Below, piece after piece: positions 7,109-16,403 of a stretch of DNA of 64,000 nucleotides. A model generated the notes under the pieces. That model was not told where the DNA came from and did not search any database. It was given only the letters and a program-made list of their open reading frames with translations. Origin of the DNA: Pseudomonas migulae NBRC 103157 (lineage in GTDB: Bacteria > Pseudomonadota > Gammaproteobacteria > Pseudomonadales > Pseudomonadaceae); assembly GCF_002091715.1 (NCBI RefSeq), contig NZ_BDAG01000001.1:248001-312000 (forward strand), in the 5' to 3' direction. The position numbers were made by a program, and so were the translations under genes. Position 1 is the first letter of the stretch. Each line of letters begins with the position of its first letter.

Positions 7109-8305
7109 ATGGTTTTTCTCGCTCGCCTGTCGGGCTTTCTAGTGATGGTGGCGCTGCTTGCCGGTTGTGAACGACAGGACGCGCCGCCGCTTGATCAGCA
7201 ACTCTACGTCTGGCAACGGCAATGGACGCCGGCCCACGAAGCTGCACTCAAAGACAGCCGCGCGGACTTTTCCACGCTACGAGTGCTGGCCTTGCAGGCT
7301 TTTCCCCGGGCGGGTTGGAACCGGGCGAGAATCGACGCGGCGTTGCTCAAACAGGATGGCCGGCCGCTGATCGCGGTGATTCGTCTCGATGGCCAGCTCA
7401 AGTCGCTGGACCAGGACGAAGTCGCCGCGCAGATCCAGCAGGTGCTTGGTGATTGGCAAGCGCAGGGGCTGATCCTCGCCGGTGTGGAAATCGACCACGA
7501 TGCCGGCAGCGTCCGGCTACCGGCCTATCGGAAATTTCTCACGGCTTTGCGTGCGATTCTTCCCGCCTCCATGCCGCTCAGTATTACGGCATTACCCGCC
7601 TGGCTCGACAGCCCTGAACTGCCGGCGTTGTTATCCACAGTCGATAGCAGCGTGTTGCAGGTGCATGCGGTGAGCGATCCGCGCCGGGGCTTGTTTGACC
7701 CGGATCAGGCGCAAAAATGGGCGAAGGCCTGGAGCCGCATCACTTCGAAACCTTTTTATCTGGCGCTGCCGGCTTATGGCGTGGCGCTGTTGCCGCAGAC
7801 CGGCGGTGCACCGCTGGTGGAGAGCGAAGTACCGGTTGAACGCGGCGGCGAGCGTCGGGAGTTGCTGGCCGATCCACAGCAACTTCGCACGCTGGCCACT
7901 GAATTACGCCACGATCCGCCGGCACATCTGGCCGGCCTGATCTGGTTTCGCTTGCCCCTGGCCAATGATCGCCGGGCCTGGAGCCTGACGACCTTGGGCG
8001 CCGTAGCCCGCGGTGACACACTCGACAGTCGCCTGACGCTGAAACTCTCGGCGCAGGATGGCCTCTATGACGTCAGCATCAGCAATCAAGGCAACCTCGA
8101 CAGCGTCTGGCCCGAGCGTCTGACGCTCGCGGTGCGGGGCTGTGATGGCGCCGATGCCCTGGCCGGTTATGCGTTGCAACGGAACCCGGATCTGCTTACC
8201 TTCACCCGCCTGCGCGACGGACGAATACCGGCCGGCGGGCAGCGCGCCATCGGTTGGGCGCGTTGCACACACATTGATCAAGGAGGTTCGAATGTTCACC
8301 CGTAA
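7109..8305 (+). CDS. DUF3142 domain lipoprotein
   Basis: The 398-residue product begins with a lipoprotein signal (hydrophobic stretch then LLAGC, cysteine at about residue 20). The mature part matches the DUF3142 layout, with segments that look like strands of a TIM-barrel glycosidase-like fold (LYVWQRQWTP; LILAGVEIDHDAGSVRLPAY; SLSITALPAWLDSPEL; FYLALPAYGVALL). It overlaps the next gene by 14 bp, so the two are translated together. It probably sits on the inner leaflet of the outer membrane or in the periplasm. The biochemical role is not known to me; a polysaccharide-acting function is only a fold-based guess. Confidence 0.8.
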   Translation: MVFLARLSGFLVMVALLAGCERQDAPPLDQQLYVWQRQWTPAHEAALKDSRADFSTLRVLALQAFPRAGWNRARIDAALLKQDGRPLIAVIRLDGQLKSLDQDEVAAQIQQVLGDWQAQGLILAGVEIDHDAGSVRLPAYRKFLTALRAILPASMPLSITALPAWLDSPELPALLSTVDSSVLQVHAVSDPRRGLFDPDQAQKWAKAWSRITSKPFYLALPAYGVALLPQTGGAPLVESEVPVERGGERRELLADPQQLRTLATELRHDPPAHLAGLIWFRLPLANDRRAWSLTTLGAVARGDTLDSRLTLKLSAQDGLYDVSISNQGNLDSVWPERLTLAVRGCDGADALAGYALQRNPDLLTFTRLRDGRIPAGGQRAIGWARCTHIDQGGSNVHP

Positions 8306-10415
8306 CTGGCCCCGCCATTTGCTCTGCCTGAGCCTCAGCTTGCCGCTGGGTTCGGCATTGGCCTGCGGGCCGGATTTCCCCATGCGCCTGCTCGACAACC
8401 GGGGGCAGTCGCTGGCGGAGCTGCCGGAAGGCAACTTCCAGTTCGAGATCAATCGTCTGGGGCATGCGATTGCGGGTCTGAAGAACGTCACCGAAGTCGT
8501 CTACAGCAGCATGGACGCGTCCGACTACGCCGGGCAGCGGGACAAGGCCGAGCAGGCCGGTTTGACCGTGGAGCAGCAAGCGCAGGTAACACAGTTGCGC
8601 AGTTTGACCGATGCTCATCAGGTTGAAGCACAGGGCGCTACTCTGCCGACGGAGCTCGTGCTCTATCTGGCGGGCGCCGTGGCGTTCAACGCGGGTGACC
8701 ATGGATTGGCCGCCGAGTACTTCCAGAAAGTGCTGGCGCTCCCGGCGGATCAACGCGCGCTGCGCAGTACCTGGGCCGCGTATTCGCGGGGCCGCGCTTT
8801 GTTTGCCATGAGCGCTGAAGCGGGCGCAACGCCTGACCTGCTGGCGCAATCGCGCAAAGCCTTCGAGCAGACTCGGCAGCTGAGCATTGACGGTTTCAGC
8901 GACCCGCTGGAACTGGGCGTCGCCAGCCTCGGCGAAGAAGCGCGCGTGGCGCGTACGGCGGGCGATTGGAACCGTGCCATTGAGCTTTATGCCACGCAAA
9001 ACCTCCACGCTTCAGCGGTGGGTTACACCTCGCTGAAACTGTTGGTGGCGGATCTGGCGGCGATGCCTGACGAGCAACTGGCTGTATTGCTGAAGGGGAA
9101 ACCCGTGCAGCAACTGGTCACGGCGTCCCTGATCAGCCGATTGGGTTGGTCATTTGGTGATCAACCACCCACCGAACAAAAACTGATCAAGTTGCTGCAG
9201 GCCAGCACCCGCGGCAGTCTGGATAACGCCGATCGACTGGCAGCGATGAATTATCAACAGGGCGACTACGCCAGCGCCAAGGCTTTCCTCGAACACGCTG
9301 GCGACGGTGGCCTGGCGTGGTGGCTGCGGGCGAAACTGGCGATGCGCGAGGGCGATAAAACCGCCGCCGCCGCGGCGTACGCCAAAGCGGCCCAGGCCTT
9401 TCCCCAGAATGAATCCTGGGGTGAGCGGCGAACCCCGGACTGGGACTTCGAATCGCTTCAGCCCAAGTGCCGGGTCGAAGGCGAAAGTGCAATCCTGGCG
9501 TTGCAACGCGGGGATTATCTGCAGGCGTTCGATCAGCTTTATCGCAGCAACGATATTTACTGGTTTGACGCCGCAACCGTCGCCGAGCGTGTGCTGACCG
9601 TCGATGAGCTCAAGCAATACGTCGACACTCAGGTGCCGGCACCGCCGTCGCTGACTCAGCAGGATCGGGATAACTATGTGCCGTTGCCGGTGGCGGCGAA
9701 GTTGCGCAATTTGCTCGGGCGACGGTTGTTGCGTGAAGAGCGTTACGAAGCAGCGCCTGTGTATTTCGACAACGCCGAACTGCAAGCCAAGGCCAAGTGG
9801 TACGCAGAATTGCGCCACGACGCCGAATCGAAATGGTGGCCGACCAAACGGGCGTTCGCTTACTTCCACGCCGCCACACTGGCCCGTTTCGATGGAATGG
9901 AGCTGTTGGGCTACGAGATGTCACCGGATTACGCCACCTTCGGTGGCAACTACAGTCTTGAAAGCACCGAACTCAAGGTCGGCCCACTAGTGGCTGAAGA
10001 GGAGGTCAAGCGTCAGCAGGCCAGCGCGGCGCAACCCGATCAGCGTTACCACTATCGTTATGTCGCCAATGCATTGGCCAGTCGCGCCGCCGATCACTTG
10101 CCTCATACCAGTCAGGCCTTTGCGGCTGTGCTGTGTGCGGCGACAGGGTGGAACACTGATCAGGAGGAGAAAAGTGCCTTCTATCAACGCTACGTCAAAG
10201 AAGGTCCCTACGTGGATTGGGCACTTTTCTTCGGCGAGCGATGCCCTTATCCAGACTTCCAGAACGCAGACAAACGTTACGTCACCCAGGCGTTGAGTCC
10301 GATCCGGGCAACGCTACGCCCTTACAAAAAATGGCTGGAAATAGGCGGTGTCGTGCTGTTTACAGGCGTCGCCCTGTTGTTGATCAATCGTCACAAGCGT
10401 AAGGCGCGCCAGTAA
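8292..10415 (+). CDS. exported, C-terminally anchored helical-repeat protein (partner of DUF3142 lipoprotein)
   Basis: This 707-residue protein starts at 8292 after AAGGAGG, inside the end of the preceding gene. It has a signal peptide ending near SALACG. Long alanine-rich helices follow, reading like tetratricopeptide or Sel1-type repeats (for example AAEYFQKVLALPADQRALRS and GDYASAKAFLEHAGDGGLAW). A single C-terminal transmembrane helix (VVLFTGVALLLI) precedes a positive tail. The topology is a periplasmic solenoid anchored in the inner membrane. I do not recognise a named family. Its translational coupling to the DUF3142 gene suggests a two-component envelope assembly. Confidence 0.75.
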   Translation: MFTRNWPRHLLCLSLSLPLGSALACGPDFPMRLLDNRGQSLAELPEGNFQFEINRLGHAIAGLKNVTEVVYSSMDASDYAGQRDKAEQAGLTVEQQAQVTQLRSLTDAHQVEAQGATLPTELVLYLAGAVAFNAGDHGLAAEYFQKVLALPADQRALRSTWAAYSRGRALFAMSAEAGATPDLLAQSRKAFEQTRQLSIDGFSDPLELGVASLGEEARVARTAGDWNRAIELYATQNLHASAVGYTSLKLLVADLAAMPDEQLAVLLKGKPVQQLVTASLISRLGWSFGDQPPTEQKLIKLLQASTRGSLDNADRLAAMNYQQGDYASAKAFLEHAGDGGLAWWLRAKLAMREGDKTAAAAAYAKAAQAFPQNESWGERRTPDWDFESLQPKCRVEGESAILALQRGDYLQAFDQLYRSNDIYWFDAATVAERVLTVDELKQYVDTQVPAPPSLTQQDRDNYVPLPVAAKLRNLLGRRLLREERYEAAPVYFDNAELQAKAKWYAELRHDAESKWWPTKRAFAYFHAATLARFDGMELLGYEMSPDYATFGGNYSLESTELKVGPLVAEEEVKRQQASAAQPDQRYHYRYVANALASRAADHLPHTSQAFAAVLCAATGWNTDQEEKSAFYQRYVKEGPYVDWALFFGERCPYPDFQNADKRYVTQALSPIRATLRPYKKWLEIGGVVLFTGVALLLINRHKRKARQ

Positions 10416-11045
10416 TCAGGCCTGTTGAACAAAGGTCAGTCGCACTGCGAAGCCAATCAGCAGGCTGCCAAACAACCATTGCTGGAAGCGCTGGGCCGAA
10501 GGACTGCGTTGCAGCCAGCGGCCAAGTGCGGCGCCCGCCAAAGCGTAGGCGCTGTCGAACAATAAACCGACACCGACCAGCACCACGCCCAGGGTCGCGA
10601 ATTGTGCGAGCACCGGCCCTGCGTACGGATCGATGAACTGCGGCAACAGCACCGAGCAGAACAACAGTGCCTTGGGGTTAAGCAGGTTGGTCAGCAATCC
10701 GCGCCGGATCGCTTCGCGCCAACGTGGTTTTCCACAGGCTGCCTCTGCACCGTTCAGGTTCGGCAGCAGAGTAGTTCGCAAGCATTGAATGCCGATCCAC
10801 AACAGGTACGCGGCTCCCGCCAGGCGCACCACATCGAAGGTCCAGGGCGCAGCCTTGAACAGTGCCGCCAGCCCCAATGCCGCCAGTAACACGTGACAGC
10901 CCCGTGCGATGCCCAAACCCACGGCCGTCGCCAGCGCCGCGCCTTTGCCTTGGCGTGCGCCAGTCTGCAGCAGCAGAATCATGTCCGGGCCCGGCAACAG
11001 GTAAACCACCGCCAGTGCCATGAAAAACAGCCAGAGTCCTGCCAC
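10416..11045 (-). CDS. LysE/RhtB family amino-acid exporter
   Basis: This 209-residue, six-helix membrane protein has the family features: LLPGPDMILLLQTGARQG near the N-terminus, GLGIARGCHVLLAALGLAAL, and TNLLNPKALLFCSVLLPQF in the middle. These proteins export amino acids by proton exchange. It starts at a GTG at 11045 after a G-rich ribosome site. It is divergent from an Lrp/AsnC regulator 146 bp away, a standard pairing in which the regulator senses the exported amino acid. The specific substrate cannot be told from sequence. Confidence 0.88.
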   Translation of the reverse strand: MAGLWLFFMALAVVYLLPGPDMILLLQTGARQGKGAALATAVGLGIARGCHVLLAALGLAALFKAAPWTFDVVRLAGAAYLLWIGIQCLRTTLLPNLNGAEAACGKPRWREAIRRGLLTNLLNPKALLFCSVLLPQFIDPYAGPVLAQFATLGVVLVGVGLLFDSAYALAGAALGRWLQRSPSAQRFQQWLFGSLLIGFAVRLTFVQQA

Positions 11046-11191
11046 GATGCACCCCCCATTCGTTGTCGATTCTGTAGGGGCAGTCTAGGGCTGAAGGGCA
11101 GGGCAGGTGGTTGCGTAGTTTGCTTCTAAATAATCTTTGGTTGGCATAATCTGCCATTGAATGACCACTGAACCATCAGGATCTGCCAAAG

Positions 11192-11665
11192 ATGAAACTG
11201 GACGCCTACGACCGCAAGATTCTCGCAGCCCTGCAACGGGATGGCCGGTTGAGCAACGTGCAACTGGCGGACGAGATCGGTCTGTCTGCATCGCCTTGCT
11301 TGCGTCGGGTACGAATGCTTGAAGAAGCCGGGGTGATTCGCGGCTATCAGGCCAATCTGGATCGCGATGAAGTCGGGCTTGGGCTGACGGTGTTTGTCGG
11401 GGTCAAGGTTGAGCGCCACAACGATGAGCAGGCCGAGGCTTTTCGTCTGGCCGTGACGGCGTTACCCGAGGTGATTTCGGCGTTTCTGGTGTCAGGGGAA
11501 TCGGATTTTTTGCTGCAGGTGGTGGTGCCGGATCTGCGTGCGTACGACCGCTTTCTCACCGGGCGATTGCTGAAATTGCCGGGCGTGAGTGACATCCGCA
11601 GCAACTTTGCGATTCACACGGTGAAAACGCCGGGGGCGTTGCCTTTGGAGCATTTGCCGCTTTAG
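11192..11665 (+). CDS. Lrp/AsnC family transcriptional regulator
   Basis: The 157-residue protein has an N-terminal helix-turn-helix (residues 1-50, LDAYDRKILAALQRDGRLSN; ELADEIG-like LADEIGLSASPCLRRVRMLE) and a C-terminal RAM ligand-binding domain (about 65-145, including VSGESDFLLQVVVPDLRAY). It is divergent from the LysE exporter at 10416-11045, whose promoter lies in the shared 146-bp gap. It most likely controls that exporter in response to an amino acid. Confidence 0.92.
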   Translation: MKLDAYDRKILAALQRDGRLSNVQLADEIGLSASPCLRRVRMLEEAGVIRGYQANLDRDEVGLGLTVFVGVKVERHNDEQAEAFRLAVTALPEVISAFLVSGESDFLLQVVVPDLRAYDRFLTGRLLKLPGVSDIRSNFAIHTVKTPGALPLEHLPL

Positions 11666-11680
11666 ACCGAGTTGCCCCCA

Positions 11681-11756
11681 TCGCGAGCAAGCCCGCTCCC
11701 ACATTAGATCGGTGGTGTTCACAGCAGATCTAATGTGGGAGCGGGCTTGCTCGCGA
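11681..11756. repeat. REP palindrome pair
   Basis: Two 30-bp arms (11681-11710 and 11727-11756) are perfect reverse complements around a 16-bp loop. They contain the Pseudomonas REP core GCGAGCAAGCCCGCTCCCAC. It lies between two convergent genes (Lrp regulator and lpd), where it may also act as a bidirectional terminator. Confidence 0.85.
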
Positions 11757-11789
11757 AGGCGGTCGACCGGCCCCGGCACATCACCAACC

Positions 11790-13190
11790 TTACATCTGCG
11801 TAGCCATCCCCTCCACATTCATCGCCGCCTGACGCAACGCCTCGGAACGCGTCGGATGAGGGTGACAAGTCAGCGCAATGTCTTCCGCGGAGGCGCTGAA
11901 TTCCATGGCCACGCAATATTCGCCAATCATTTCGCTGACACTCGGGCCCACCAGGTGCACACCGAGAATTTCATCGGTGCGCTCGTCGGCCAGCACTTTG
12001 GCGAAGCCTTCAGTCTCGTGGTTGATCTTCGCCCGGCTGTTGGCGGTGAACGGGAATTTGCCGACCTTGTACGCGCGACCTTCAGCCTTGAGTTGCTCTT
12101 CGGTCTTGCCGACGCTGGCCAGCTCCGGTCGGGTGTAAATGACGTTGGGAATCAGGTCGTAATTGACCTCGCCGGCCTTGCCTACGATCTGCTCGACACA
12201 GGCCATGGCTTCATCTTCCGCCTTGTGTGCGAGCATCGGCCCGGACGTGACATCACCAATGACCCACACGCCTGGCACTTCGGTGCGATGGCCCTTATTA
12301 GCGAGCATGCCGCGTTTATCCGTAGTGAGTCCGACGTTCTCCAGGCCCAGGCCCTGGGTGTAGGGCCGGCGCCCGATGGCCACCAGCACGTAATCGGCTT
12401 CCAGCAACTCGGCGGTACCGCCGGCCGCCGGTTCAACGCTGAGTTGCACGCCATTTGCCGAGGTGGTGGCGCTGGTGACTTTCGAACTCAACTTGAAACT
12501 GATGCCTTGCTTGCTCAATGAACGTTGAAGGGTTTTGCCTGCTTCAGCGTCCACACCGGGGCAGATCCGGTCGAGAAATTCGACCACCGTCACCTGTGCG
12601 CCCAAGCGTCGCCACACCGAACCCAATTCCAGGCCAATGACCCCGGCGCCAATCACCACCAGATGCTTGGGCACTTCGGACAAGGAAAGCGCACCTGTGG
12701 AATCGAGGATGCGTTGGTTGTCGATCTCTACGCCGGGCAGGGGAGTGGGTTCCGAACCCGTGGCAATGATGATGTCCTTGGCGCTCAGCTCGGTTTTACC
12801 ACCCTGGCTATCCGTTACCGTGACTTTGCCCGGGCCGTCGATATGCCCCCACCCCTTGATCCAGTCGACCTTGTTTTTGCGAAACAAGAACTCGATGCCC
12901 TTGGTCAGCCCGGTCACGCTTTCATCCTTCTGTTTCATCATTTGCGCAAGGTTGAGCGTGGGTTTGACCTCGATCCCCAGGTTGGCAAATTCCGCGCCCA
13001 TGGCTGCATCGTACAGTTCGGAAGCATGCAACAGCGCCTTGGACGGCATGCATCCGACGTTCAGGCAGGTGCCGCCCAGGGTGGCGCGGCCTTCGACGCA
13101 AGCGGCTTTGAGGCCCAACTGGCCGGCGCGGATTGCTGCGTTGTAACCACCGGGGCCTCCGCCCAGAATCACGACGTCATAGCTGCTCAT
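11790..13190 (-). CDS. lpdA: dihydrolipoyl dehydrogenase (Lpd3-like, stand-alone)
   Basis: This 466-residue flavoprotein reoxidises dihydrolipoamide with NAD+. It shows the FAD motif VILGGGPGGYNAA (residues 7-19), the redox-active disulfide LGGTCLNVGCMPS (C42, C47), the NAD motif VIGAGVIGLELGSVW, the second FAD motif WVIGDVTSGPMLAHKA, and the catalytic His-Glu pair in CHPHPTRSE near the C-terminus. No E1 or E2 dehydrogenase genes are adjacent, so it is not the pyruvate or 2-oxoglutarate complex copy. It resembles the unlinked Pseudomonas Lpd3 type and may serve another lipoyl complex. It is divergent from the SPFH-HmtA operon. Confidence 0.93.
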   Translation of the reverse strand: MSSYDVVILGGGPGGYNAAIRAGQLGLKAACVEGRATLGGTCLNVGCMPSKALLHASELYDAAMGAEFANLGIEVKPTLNLAQMMKQKDESVTGLTKGIEFLFRKNKVDWIKGWGHIDGPGKVTVTDSQGGKTELSAKDIIIATGSEPTPLPGVEIDNQRILDSTGALSLSEVPKHLVVIGAGVIGLELGSVWRRLGAQVTVVEFLDRICPGVDAEAGKTLQRSLSKQGISFKLSSKVTSATTSANGVQLSVEPAAGGTAELLEADYVLVAIGRRPYTQGLGLENVGLTTDKRGMLANKGHRTEVPGVWVIGDVTSGPMLAHKAEDEAMACVEQIVGKAGEVNYDLIPNVIYTRPELASVGKTEEQLKAEGRAYKVGKFPFTANSRAKINHETEGFAKVLADERTDEILGVHLVGPSVSEMIGEYCVAMEFSASAEDIALTCHPHPTRSEALRQAAMNVEGMATQM

Positions 13191-13247
13191 GTATTTGCTC
13201 CTGGATTGAATGGGAATCGGGCTGGATAAACGTAGCTCGCAGATAAA

Positions 13248-13261
13248 ATTACGAGCGTAAT
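13248..13261. promoter_or_regulatory. short inverted repeat upstream of lpd
   Basis: ATTACG-AG-CGTAAT at 13248-13261 lies 58 bp upstream of the lpd start codon. Its six-base arms match exactly, so it may be a regulator site for lpd. No named regulator could be assigned. Confidence 0.3.
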
Positions 13262-13354
13262 ATGTGCGCTTCTCGGTCTTTCGGTCAAGGCTTCAGCCAA
13301 GCGACAGGTCGAGCATCTTTAGATAGAGCGATTTAGTACAAAAATTTCACGACT

Positions 13355-13373
13355 TTCGTTATATCGTAACGAA
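13355..13373. promoter_or_regulatory. Zur-like operator of the SPFH-hmtA operon
   Basis: TTCGTTATATCGTAACGAA has seven-base perfect arms. Its core GTTATATCGTAAC agrees with the Zur consensus GTTATANTATAAC at 10 of 12 fixed positions. It sits 34 bp before the likely start at 13408, where a repressor would block transcription. The P. aeruginosa counterpart operon (PA2439-PA2435, hmtA) is zinc-responsive as far as I recall, which supports the call. Confidence 0.6.
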
Positions 13374-13407
13374 TTGCGACTTGAGCAAAGAAAAATACTG
13401 GGGTGGT

Positions 13408-15366
13408 ATGCAAGTCGATCTCGAGGTTGAGGGAGCAGCGGTAGCCGGGTTGCCGCGCTTTCAACAGGCAGTCTTTCAAGGGCGACGATTGCGACAGTTG
13501 GCAATCGGCCTTGGCGCGCTCGCAGCGACAGGGTTGGTGCTGGCGTTTTTTGTGGGGCTGTTTGTGCCGCAGTCGTTTTGGCCGGCGTTGCTGGTCAATC
13601 AGAGCGCCGGTCTGCTAGTACTGATCGCCGGGCTGCAATCGGCGTGGTGGGTGGCGCAATGGCGCGCACGGGCGATGAATCCCCCGGCGCTGCCGGTGGA
13701 GATCGATGTCGCTGACGCTCCGGTGGGCTGGTATGAACAACTGCTGGAGCGGATCAGCCAACGATCGACGCGGATGCTGGTGCAGATCGGCGCACCGACG
13801 CTGTGGCTCGGTGGCTGGGCGTTGTTGGCGCTGTTCAGCATCAACCAGATCTGGAACCTCGCGCTACCGCCTGCCGCGCCAGGCTTTTCGGCAAATATCG
13901 GCGCTGCATTGTCGTTGCTGCTGGCTTTCGGTTTGCTGGTGCTGGAGCGGCAGCTTGCCCAGGAAAACGTGGCCCAGTGGCCTGAAGCAGGGCAGTTGGC
14001 ACAGCTGACTCGCGTGGCAATCATCAGTCTTGTGTTGAGCGCATTGTGTCTGTTGTTCGGTAATGAAGTGTCGGTCTGGCCGGTGCGGCTGGCGGTGCTG
14101 ATCGGGTTGCTGCCGGGGCTCGTCGCGGTCGAACTGTTGCTGCGTGCAGTGCTGTCATTGTTCAGTCCCCGGCGCGAACAACTGGAGCCTGCGTTGCTCG
14201 CCCGAAGCTTCGTCGCCGACATGCTGCGCTGGCCGCCACAACCCCTATTGGCGTTGCAGCATGAATTGCATAACCGCTTCGGCATCGATCTGCGGCAAAT
14301 CTGGGCGTTCACCTACATGCGTCGCGCGTTGGTGCCGGTGCTGGCGGTGGTCGCCATGGTCGGTTGGTCGCTCACCGGCATTCACGAAATACCCCTGCAA
14401 GGGCGGGGCATTTATGAGCGTTTCGGCAAACCGGTGGAGGTGTTCGGTCCCGGCTTGCACGCGGGTTTGCCGTGGCCGCTGGGCCGAGTGTTGAGTGTCG
14501 AAAACGGCGTGGTCCATGAGTTGGCCACGAGCGTGGGCGAAGCGGCAGCACCCATTGCGGCGGCGCCCGCTGAAGGTCCGGCGCCGACAGTTGCCAATCG
14601 TTTGTGGGACGCCAGCCATGTGAATGACAAATCCCAGGTCATCGCCAGCAGCCGTGCCGACAAGCAGAGCTTCCAGATCGTCAACATGGACGTTCGGTTC
14701 GTTTACCGCATCGGCCTGTCGGATCAAGCCGCGTTGGCCGCGACCTACAACAATGCCGATGTACCGGCGCTGATCCGCAGCACCGCCAGCCGGATTCTGG
14801 TTCACGATTTCGCCTCACGAACCCTCGACGGTTTGCTCGGTGAGGACAGGGTAGGGCTCGCCGAAGAGATTGGTCGCGCGGTGCAGGCGGACTTGCAAAC
14901 ACTCGGCAGTGGCGTGGAAATTCTCGCGACCGTGGTCGAGGCGATTCATCCACCGGCCGGCGCGGCCAACGCTTATCACGGCGTGCAAGCGGCGCAGATC
15001 GGCGCCCAGACGCTGATCTCACGCGAACGCGGCGCAGCCGCAGAGGCGACCAATCAGGCGCAATTGCAGGCCAGCGTCGCTCGCGATCAGGCGACGGCCA
15101 ACGCTCGTGAAATCAATGCAGCTGCGCAAGCAGCCGATCTGAAATTCAGCGCCGAGCAAAAAGCCTATGCCAGCGCCGGCCAGGCGTTCGTGCTGGAGCA
15201 GTATTTCAGCCAGCTTTCCCAAGGGCTGGCCAACACCAGATTGCTGGTGCTCGATCATCGTCTGGGCGGCAGCAACAACGCGCCGACCATCGACCTCCGA
15301 ACGTTCACGCTGCCGGCTGACCCCGCGCCGTCGCGTCAAACTGCTCAGCCAGGAGCTGCCAAATGA
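13408..15366 (+). CDS. polytopic SPFH/HflK-like membrane protein
   Basis: The 652-residue product has a hydrophobic N-terminal half with about six to seven membrane segments (for example LAIGLGALAATGLVLAFFVG, LWLGGWALLALFSINQIWN and LAVLIGLLPGLVAVELLLRA). An SPFH/band-7 domain follows from about residue 325, beginning IPLQGRGIYERFGKPVEVFG, and ends in an alanine-rich coiled coil (about 545-590). SPFH proteins form ring-shaped scaffolds around membrane proteins. The ATG at 13408 is preferred because a TTG at 13381 lies only 8 bp after the Zur-like box, but its SD is weak and close. It overlaps the next gene by 4 bp (ATGA). Confidence 0.8.
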   Translation: MQVDLEVEGAAVAGLPRFQQAVFQGRRLRQLAIGLGALAATGLVLAFFVGLFVPQSFWPALLVNQSAGLLVLIAGLQSAWWVAQWRARAMNPPALPVEIDVADAPVGWYEQLLERISQRSTRMLVQIGAPTLWLGGWALLALFSINQIWNLALPPAAPGFSANIGAALSLLLAFGLLVLERQLAQENVAQWPEAGQLAQLTRVAIISLVLSALCLLFGNEVSVWPVRLAVLIGLLPGLVAVELLLRAVLSLFSPRREQLEPALLARSFVADMLRWPPQPLLALQHELHNRFGIDLRQIWAFTYMRRALVPVLAVVAMVGWSLTGIHEIPLQGRGIYERFGKPVEVFGPGLHAGLPWPLGRVLSVENGVVHELATSVGEAAAPIAAAPAEGPAPTVANRLWDASHVNDKSQVIASSRADKQSFQIVNMDVRFVYRIGLSDQAALAATYNNADVPALIRSTASRILVHDFASRTLDGLLGEDRVGLAEEIGRAVQADLQTLGSGVEILATVVEAIHPPAGAANAYHGVQAAQIGAQTLISRERGAAAEATNQAQLQASVARDQATANAREINAAAQAADLKFSAEQKAYASAGQAFVLEQYFSQLSQGLANTRLLVLDHRLGGSNNAPTIDLRTFTLPADPAPSRQTAQPGAAK

Positions 15367-16403
15367 GCCAGTCGCACACACACGATCATGCTGATCACGC
15401 CGGGCACGATCACGACCATGGCGGGCATCACCACGGGCATCACCATCATCACCACGGCGATCCGCAGGAAGCCGGTCCCTTCCCGTGGCGGCGCATGGGC
15501 TGGGGGGCGTTGCTGGTGGCGTTTGCCATCGCGGCGGCGAGCCTGGTGCAAGTGCGTTCCGGCGAAGCCACGGTCATCACGCGCTTCGGCAATCCTTCTC
15601 GGGTGTTGCTGGAGCCGGGGCTGGGCTGGCGCTGGCCCGCACCTTTCGAAGCGGCGATCCCTGTCGATTTGCGTCTTCGCACTACGTCGAGTGGGTTGCA
15701 GGATGTGGGCACACGCGACGGCTTGCGCATCATCGTTCAGGCTTACGTGGCGTGGCAGGTTCAAGGTGATCCGGACAATGTGCAGCGCTTCATGCGCGCG
15801 GTGCAGAATCAGCCGGATGAAGCGGCGCGGCAGATTCGTACTTTTGTTGGCTCTGCACTGGAAACCACGGCCAGCAGTTTCGATCTGGCGAATCTGGTAA
15901 ACACCGACGCCAACCAAGTGCACATTGCTGACTTTGAAGCGCAACTGCGCCAGCAAATCGATCAGCAGTTGTTGACCACGTATGGCGTTCGCGTGCTGCA
16001 AGTCGGCATCGAGCGTTTGACCTTGCCGTCGGTAACCCTGACCGCCACGGTCGATCGCATGCGCGCCGAGCGTGAAACAATCGCCACCGAACGCACGGCG
16101 ATCGGTAAGCGTGAAGCGGCACAAATCCGCTCTGCCGCCGAGCGTGATGCGCGAATCGTTCAGGCCGATGCCACTGTTAAATCCGCTGACATTGAAGCCC
16201 AGTCCCGGGTCGAAGCCGCGCAGATTTACGGACGTGCCTACGCCGGATCACCGCAGCTGTATAACTTGCTGCGCTCCCTAGACACCTTGGGCACCATCGT
16301 TACGCCTGGCACCAAGCTGATTCTGCGCACCGACGCTGCGCCGTTTCGGGTGCTGGTTGACGGTCCGCCGACGCTCGATACCAAGTCCGGGTCGCAGCCA
16401 TGA
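15363..16403 (+). CDS. HflC-like SPFH protein with histidine-rich N-terminal tail
   Basis: The first 32 residues carry 16 histidines mixed with aspartates and glycines, an obvious divalent-metal-binding tail. A single transmembrane helix follows (GALLVAFAIAAASLVQV, about residues 48-64), then a band-7/SPFH domain (EATVITRFGNPSRVLLEPGL, about 69 onward) and a coiled-coil region rich in Ala, Glu and Arg (about 230-290). It overlaps both neighbours by 4 bp. The tail would face the cytoplasm if the protein is inserted like HflC. In an operon with a zinc-type P-type ATPase, the tail is likely to bind Zn2+ and perhaps hand it over. The annotation 'protease modulator HflC' is common but unproven. 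Confidence 0.85.
   Translation: MSQSHTHDHADHAGHDHDHGGHHHGHHHHHHGDPQEAGPFPWRRMGWGALLVAFAIAAASLVQVRSGEATVITRFGNPSRVLLEPGLGWRWPAPFEAAIPVDLRLRTTSSGLQDVGTRDGLRIIVQAYVAWQVQGDPDNVQRFMRAVQNQPDEAARQIRTFVGSALETTASSFDLANLVNTDANQVHIADFEAQLRQQIDQQLLTTYGVRVLQVGIERLTLPSVTLTATVDRMRAERETIATERTAIGKREAAQIRSAAERDARIVQADATVKSADIEAQSRVEAAQIYGRAYAGSPQLYNLLRSLDTLGTIVTPGTKLILRTDAAPFRVLVDGPPTLDTKSGSQP

Noticed and set aside
6967..7639. isolated TTATCCACA 9-mers at 6967 and 7631 as an origin
   Set aside because: Single boxes 660 bp apart inside genes, without AT-rich unwinding region; oriC is not in this window.
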